From positions 3,133,501 to 3,197,500 of the forward strand of contig NZ_CP009452.1 in the NCBI RefSeq assembly GCF_001278035.1: a stretch of DNA of 64,000 bases, written 5' to 3'. This document shows positions 60,162 through 64,000 of the stretch, one piece after another; within the stretch, counting starts at the first letter, position 1; each line of letters opens with the position of its first letter. The position numbers and the translations under genes were made by a program. This stretch comes from Sphingopyxis sp. 113P3 (GTDB taxonomy: Bacteria > Pseudomonadota > Alphaproteobacteria > Sphingomonadales > Sphingomonadaceae). The notes under the pieces were generated by a model. It saw nothing but the letters and a program-made list of their open reading frames with translations. It searched no databases and had not been told where the DNA came from.

Positions 60162-62513
60162 ATGCGGGAAAAGGAACTGCGTTTCGCACTGATATGCTAT
60201 GGCGGCATCAGCCTTGCCGTTTACATGCACGGCATAACCAAGGAAGTGTGGCGGCTCGCGGCAGCGTCGCGCGCCTTTCATGATGGCGAGACGATCGAGG
60301 GATCGGGCCGGGTCTATCGCGACCTTCTTGCGGACATTCTTGCAAACACCAACATCCGCCTGCGAGTCCTTGCAGACATTGTCGCAGGCGCGAGCGCGGG
60401 CGGGATCAACGGCGTCTTCCTTGCGCGCGCCCTCGCGACCGGGCAATCGCTCGATCCGCTCACCGAATTGTGGCTGACCGACGCCGATGTCGACCGGCTG
60501 ATCGACCCCGATGCGCGGCCGCTTTCGGCGGCCACGAAATTCTGGGCGGTGCCGATCGCCGGATGGGCGATGAAGCGACGCGGCAACGTCATCGACCGCA
60601 CCGTCGGCGGCGCAGCGCAGGAGGAAGTGCGCGCAAAACTGTCCCGCTTCGTGCGCGCCCGCTGGTTCGAGCCCCCCTTTGGCGGCGAGACATTCTCCAA
60701 CCTGATTCTGGATGCCTTCGACGCGATGGATGGTGGACCGCGCGGGCCCGCGCTGGTCCCGGCGGGGCAGCCCGTGGACCTTTTCGTATCGGTTACCGAC
60801 TTTGCCGGGCACAGCATGCCGCTTGCGCTCAACAGTCCGGCGCGCGTGACCGAGCAGGAGCACCGGCTCGTTATCCATTTCCGGCACGACGGCCGCGCGG
60901 GCAAGCGCCTCGACGACGTTCCCGGCCTCGCCGCGGCAGCGCGCGCGACCGCGAGTTTCCCGGGCGCATTCCCACCCTTTACGCTGCGCGAGATCGACGC
61001 GGTGCTCAAAAAGCGCGGCATCGCCTGGCCCGACCGCGCCGACTTCATTCGCGTCCAGCTGCCACAAAGCGATGAAGCCGATCCCGCCGACCGGGTGCTG
61101 ATCGACGGATCGGTGCTCGCCAACGCGCCCTTCCGGCCGGCCATCGCGGCGTTGAGGCAGCGGCCTGCACGGCGCGAAATCGACCGGCGCTTCGTCTATA
61201 TCGACCCCAAACCCGATTATCGCTCGATCAGTTTCAACCGCCACGGCGACCCTGTCGAGGGCGGGGAGAAGAAGCTACCGGGCTTTTTGACCACCATCCT
61301 CGGCGCGCTCTCCGAAATTCCACGCGAGCAGCCGATCCGCGACAATGTCGAGGCCATTGAGGCGATGTCGCGGCGCATCCGCCGCATGCAGCATATCGTC
61401 GACGCGATGAAGGTCGAGGTCGAGGAACAGGTGGCAGCGCTCTTCGGCACCACCTTCTTTCTCGGAACACCGACCCCGGCGCGGCTCGAACGGTGGCGCA
61501 CCAGGGCGCAGACCGAGGCTGCGTCGCGCGCGGGTTTCGCCTATGCGCCCTACGGGCATCTCAAGCTGTCGGCGATCGTCGAGGAATTGGCGCGCGTGAT
61601 CGACCGGTTGGCCCCGGCCGAGGGCGCCGTTCACCGCGCCAACCGCCGCCAGGCCCTCTGGGACGAGGTACGCGCGCGCGGGCTCGACCGGATTTCGGGC
61701 AGGAAGGGCGCGGGCGCAAGCCGCGATGCAATCGATTTCTTTCGCACCCACGACATTGGTTTTCGCATCCGCCGCCTGCGCTTTCTGGCACGCGAGCTCG
61801 ACGCCGCGGTCGAAGCGAAGCGCGACGAGCGCGATCCCGCGTGCGAGGCCATGCGCGAGGCGATCTTTGCCGCGCTCGGCATCTACCTGGAACGCGAGGG
61901 GGACAGCTGGCTTGGCGACCTCGACATCCCTGATGATGCGGGACTTGGCGCATGGATCGACGCGATTGCCGACCGGCGGGATCTCGTCGCGGTCGATGGC
62001 GAGGCCGATGTGCTCCTCGCCAAAGCGCTGGGCGCGCTGCCCAAGGACGACCGGCGGACAATGCTGCTCGCCTATCTTGGATATCCATTCTACGACATCG
62101 CGACGCTGCCGCTGCTGCAGGGCGAGGGGTTTGACGAATTCGACCCGATCAAGATCGACCGCATTTCCCCCTCCGATGCAACCGCGATCCGTACCGGCGG
62201 CGCCGCCGCGATGCTCAAGGGTATCGAGTTCAACAGCTTCGGCGCCTTCTTCAGCCGAGCCTACCGGGAGAACGACTATCTATGGGGCCGGCTCCACGGC
62301 GCCGACCGGCTGATCGACATCGTGGCCTCGAGTGTCACTGGCGACGGCGCGATGACCGCAGAGGCGCTCGCGGACCTCAAGCGGCAGGCATTCCATGCGA
62401 TCCTCGACGAGGAGGAAAGCCGGTTGCCGCAGGTCGCTGCGCTGATCGCCAAGCTCAGGGAAGAGATTGGCCCTGTCCCGCCTGTGCGCGAAGGGCAAGG
62501 GGCGACCGGGTGA
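60162..62513 (+). CDS. Patatin-like phospholipase-related protein (DUF3376 type)
   Basis: A 783-residue protein. The N-terminal patatin domain has the oxyanion 'CYGGISLAVYMHGITKEV', the nucleophile elbow 'IVAGASAGGINGVFLARAL' (Ser about residue 78) and the catalytic Asp in 'VLIDGSVLANAPF' near 315. The C-terminal half is helical and matches patatin-related bacterial proteins of about 750 residues. It is probably cytoplasmic or membrane-associated, since no signal peptide is seen. Lipid acyl hydrolase activity is expected from the intact Ser-Asp dyad. Confidence 0.88.
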   Translation: MREKELRFALICYGGISLAVYMHGITKEVWRLAAASRAFHDGETIEGSGRVYRDLLADILANTNIRLRVLADIVAGASAGGINGVFLARALATGQSLDPLTELWLTDADVDRLIDPDARPLSAATKFWAVPIAGWAMKRRGNVIDRTVGGAAQEEVRAKLSRFVRARWFEPPFGGETFSNLILDAFDAMDGGPRGPALVPAGQPVDLFVSVTDFAGHSMPLALNSPARVTEQEHRLVIHFRHDGRAGKRLDDVPGLAAAARATASFPGAFPPFTLREIDAVLKKRGIAWPDRADFIRVQLPQSDEADPADRVLIDGSVLANAPFRPAIAALRQRPARREIDRRFVYIDPKPDYRSISFNRHGDPVEGGEKKLPGFLTTILGALSEIPREQPIRDNVEAIEAMSRRIRRMQHIVDAMKVEVEEQVAALFGTTFFLGTPTPARLERWRTRAQTEAASRAGFAYAPYGHLKLSAIVEELARVIDRLAPAEGAVHRANRRQALWDEVRARGLDRISGRKGAGASRDAIDFFRTHDIGFRIRRLRFLARELDAAVEAKRDERDPACEAMREAIFAALGIYLEREGDSWLGDLDIPDDAGLGAWIDAIADRRDLVAVDGEADVLLAKALGALPKDDRRTMLLAYLGYPFYDIATLPLLQGEGFDEFDPIKIDRISPSDATAIRTGGAAAMLKGIEFNSFGAFFSRAYRENDYLWGRLHGADRLIDIVASSVTGDGAMTAEALADLKRQAFHAILDEEESRLPQVAALIAKLREEIGPVPPVREGQGATG

Positions 62514-62526
62514 TGGGCAAGACGGC

Positions 62527-63651
62527 TTAATCCGTCAGATCTTCCCACATTTCCTTGATGCGGCCGAAAAAGCCCTGGCTCGCGGGACATTCCTCGCCCG
62601 TCTCGGTTTCGCGGAACGCCTGGAGCAATTCCTTCTGCTTCGCACTCAGCTTGGTCGGCGTCTCGACATCGATCTGGACCACAAGGTCGCCGTGGCCGCG
62701 GCCATTGAGCACGGGCATGCCCGCGCCGCGCTGGCGCAGCTGCTTGCCCGACTGGATGCCTGCAGGGATGCGGATGTCGTGCCGGCTGCCGTCGAGCCCT
62801 GGAATGCTGATCTCGCCGCCGAGCGCTGCGGTTGTGAAGCTGATCGGGGCCCGCGTGAACAGCGTGGTTCCTTCGCGCTCGAAGACCCGGTGCCGCGCCA
62901 TGTGAAGGAAGATGTAGAGGTCGCCCGGTGCTGCGCCGCGCGCACCGCTTTCCCCCTCGCCCGACAGGCGAATGCGCGTACCCTCGTCCACTCCGGCCGG
63001 AATGTTGACGGTCAGCGTCTTGCGCCGCTCGACGCGGCCTTCGCCATGACAGGCGGTGCAGGGGTCCGCGATGACCTCGCCCGCGCCCTGACAGGCGGGA
63101 CAGGTGCGCTCGACCATGAAGAAGCCCTGCTGAGCCCTCACCTTGCCGTGACCGCCGCAGGTTCCGCAGCGATGGGTGGACGTGCCCGGCCTGGCCCCGG
63201 AGCCGTCGCAGGCGTCGCAGCGCGCGGCGACGTCGACCTGGATTTCACGGGTGCAACCGGTGAAGGCGTCCTCGAGCCGGATTTCCATGTCATAGCGAAG
63301 GTCAGCACCGCGCGCGGGGCCACGCTGCTGCTGGCGGCCGCCGAATGCCGATCCGAAGATCGATTCAAAAATGTCGCCAATGTCACCGAAATCGGCCCCG
63401 CCGCCAAAGCCGTTCGCTCCGCCCTGGACACCCGCCTTGCCGAAGCGATCATAGGCCGCCCGCTTCTGCGGATCTTTCAGGCAGTCATAGGCTTCGTTGA
63501 TCGCCTTGAAGCGCGCCTCGCTATCGCTGCACCCGGGATTCTTGTCCGGGTGATATTGCATGGCGAGCTTGCGATAGGCGGCCTTCAGCGCCTTGTCGTC
63601 AGCGGTCCGGTCGACTTCCAGCAGTTCATAATAATCGATGTCGAGCGACAT
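62527..63651 (-). CDS. dnaJ: Chaperone DnaJ
   Basis: Hsp40 of 374 residues. J domain with the HPD motif ('LAMQYHPDKNPGC'), a Gly/Phe region ('GGANGFGGGADFGDIGDIFE'), four CxxCxGxG zinc repeats (CDACDGSG, CGTCGGHG, CPACQGAG, CTACHGEG) and the C-terminal substrate domain. The ATG at 63651 is used; a TTG two codons upstream is also in frame. dnaK lies 120 bases upstream on the same strand with a palindromic repeat between them. Confidence 0.97.
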   Translation of the reverse strand: MSLDIDYYELLEVDRTADDKALKAAYRKLAMQYHPDKNPGCSDSEARFKAINEAYDCLKDPQKRAAYDRFGKAGVQGGANGFGGGADFGDIGDIFESIFGSAFGGRQQQRGPARGADLRYDMEIRLEDAFTGCTREIQVDVAARCDACDGSGARPGTSTHRCGTCGGHGKVRAQQGFFMVERTCPACQGAGEVIADPCTACHGEGRVERRKTLTVNIPAGVDEGTRIRLSGEGESGARGAAPGDLYIFLHMARHRVFEREGTTLFTRAPISFTTAALGGEISIPGLDGSRHDIRIPAGIQSGKQLRQRGAGMPVLNGRGHGDLVVQIDVETPTKLSAKQKELLQAFRETETGEECPASQGFFGRIKEMWEDLTD

Positions 63652-63679
63652 TCTCAAAAGCCCCTACTTCAACCCGTCA

Positions 63680-63752
63680 CCCCGGCCAAGGCCGGGGTCG
63701 CTGCCGGTCCGCCGAAGCGGCTTGCGGGAGCGATGCCGGCTTTCGCCGGCAT
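63680..63752. repeat. REP-like pair of palindromes between dnaK and dnaJ
   Basis: Two hairpins: CCCCGGCC-AA-GGCCGGGG (63680-63697) and ATGCCGGC-TTTC-GCCGGCAT (63733-63752). Sequences of this type, which translate as 'MPAFAGMT' in one frame, recur in many alphaproteobacterial genomes. They may stabilise or separate the dnaK and dnaJ messages. Confidence 0.75.
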
Positions 63753-63770
63753 GACGGTTGAAGGTCATCC

Positions 63771-64000
63771 TTACTTCTTGTCGTCCTCGACTTCCGAGAA
63801 TTCGGCGTCGACGACATCTTCGTCGGCCTTGGTCTCGCCGGCTTCGGCGCCGGGCGACGCGGCGGCCTGCTGCTCCTTCTCGTAGATCGCCTGGCCAAGC
63901 TTCATGGCAACCTGCGCGAGCGCCTGGGACTTTTCGGTCATGACGGCGGGGTCGCCGCCCTCGACCGCGGTCTTGGCTTCGGCGATCGCCGCCTCGATCT
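63771..64000 (-). CDS. dnaK: Chaperone DnaK, C-terminal end only
   Basis: The last 76 codons of Hsp70, reading in from the window edge. The helical lid ('AVMTEKSQALAQVAMKLGQA', then IYEKEQQ) is followed by the acidic tail ending 'DVVDAEFSEVEDDKK'. The ATPase and substrate domains lie beyond position 64000. The identity is certain from the tail and from dnaJ next to it. Confidence 0.95.
   Translation of the reverse strand, partial: IEAAIAEAKTAVEGGDPAVMTEKSQALAQVAMKLGQAIYEKEQQAAASPGAEAGETKADEDVVDAEFSEVEDDKK

Overview
The window looks like chromosomal DNA of a sphingomonad (Alphaproteobacteria, Sphingomonadales), most probably Sphingopyxis or a close relative. The case rests on uniformly high GC, a hydroxyectoine cluster whose EctC keeps the metal-ligand positions known from the family, a GGAAC-N17-CGTT general-stress (EcfG-type) promoter, an ArsR-methyltransferase/metF/split-metH operon, and the alphaproteobacterial palindromic repeat beside dnaJ/dnaK. 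The genus is an inference; no 16S rRNA gene is present.

Layout. 1-7565 (+): osmoprotection block ectB (5' end outside the window), ectC, ectD and the ectoine-type aspartokinase, then a YcaD-like MFS carrier, a ProP/MHS-type osmolyte carrier and a YbdG-like MscS channel. 7674-13367 (-): a large autotransporter with four internal repeats. 13579-15450 (+): a LuxR-type HTH fused to an alpha/beta-hydrolase fold that lacks the nucleophile serine. 15434-19040 (-): a probable general-stress operon (SRPBCC protein, Zn-alcohol dehydrogenase, histidine phosphatase, NAD(P)HX dehydratase) behind the EcfG-type promoter. 19436-23126: small stress-like and hypothetical genes, an MFS carrier and a frameshifted winged-helix remnant. 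23330-24755: an IS110-family element with a structured 5' leader that may be a bridge RNA.

24818-38266 is the most unusual block. A minus-strand run encodes a BapA-like secreted protein with about 170 consecutive Asp-Ala dipeptides, its type I secretion apparatus (TolC, ABC, HlyD), a 1048-residue protein joining a long N-terminal region to a MurF-type ligase, and a MarR-like regulator. From TolC to the regulator the reading frames overlap by 4-8 bases. A second, related MarR-like gene lies upstream in the opposite direction.

38322-43781 is an insertion hot spot: IS5/IS427-group (TA duplication), ISL3 (8-bp duplication) and IS481 (GCTAGC duplication) elements, all with recognisable ends, around tRNA-Gln(UUG), ilvE and a marR gene. 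43783-51861 holds housekeeping genes: proC, a PafA-like alkaline phosphatase, dsbD, tlyA, tspO, ubiK, ybjN and a beta-helix protein. 51957-58121 (-) is the methionine/one-carbon operon arsR-methyltransferase, metF, metH N-terminal part, a GNAT gene and metH C-terminal part, with a 9-4-9 palindrome 8 bases upstream of the first start. 58360-62513 (+) has three small lipoproteins, a DJ-1/PfpI protein and a patatin-like hydrolase. 62527-64000 (-) has dnaJ and the 3' end of dnaK.
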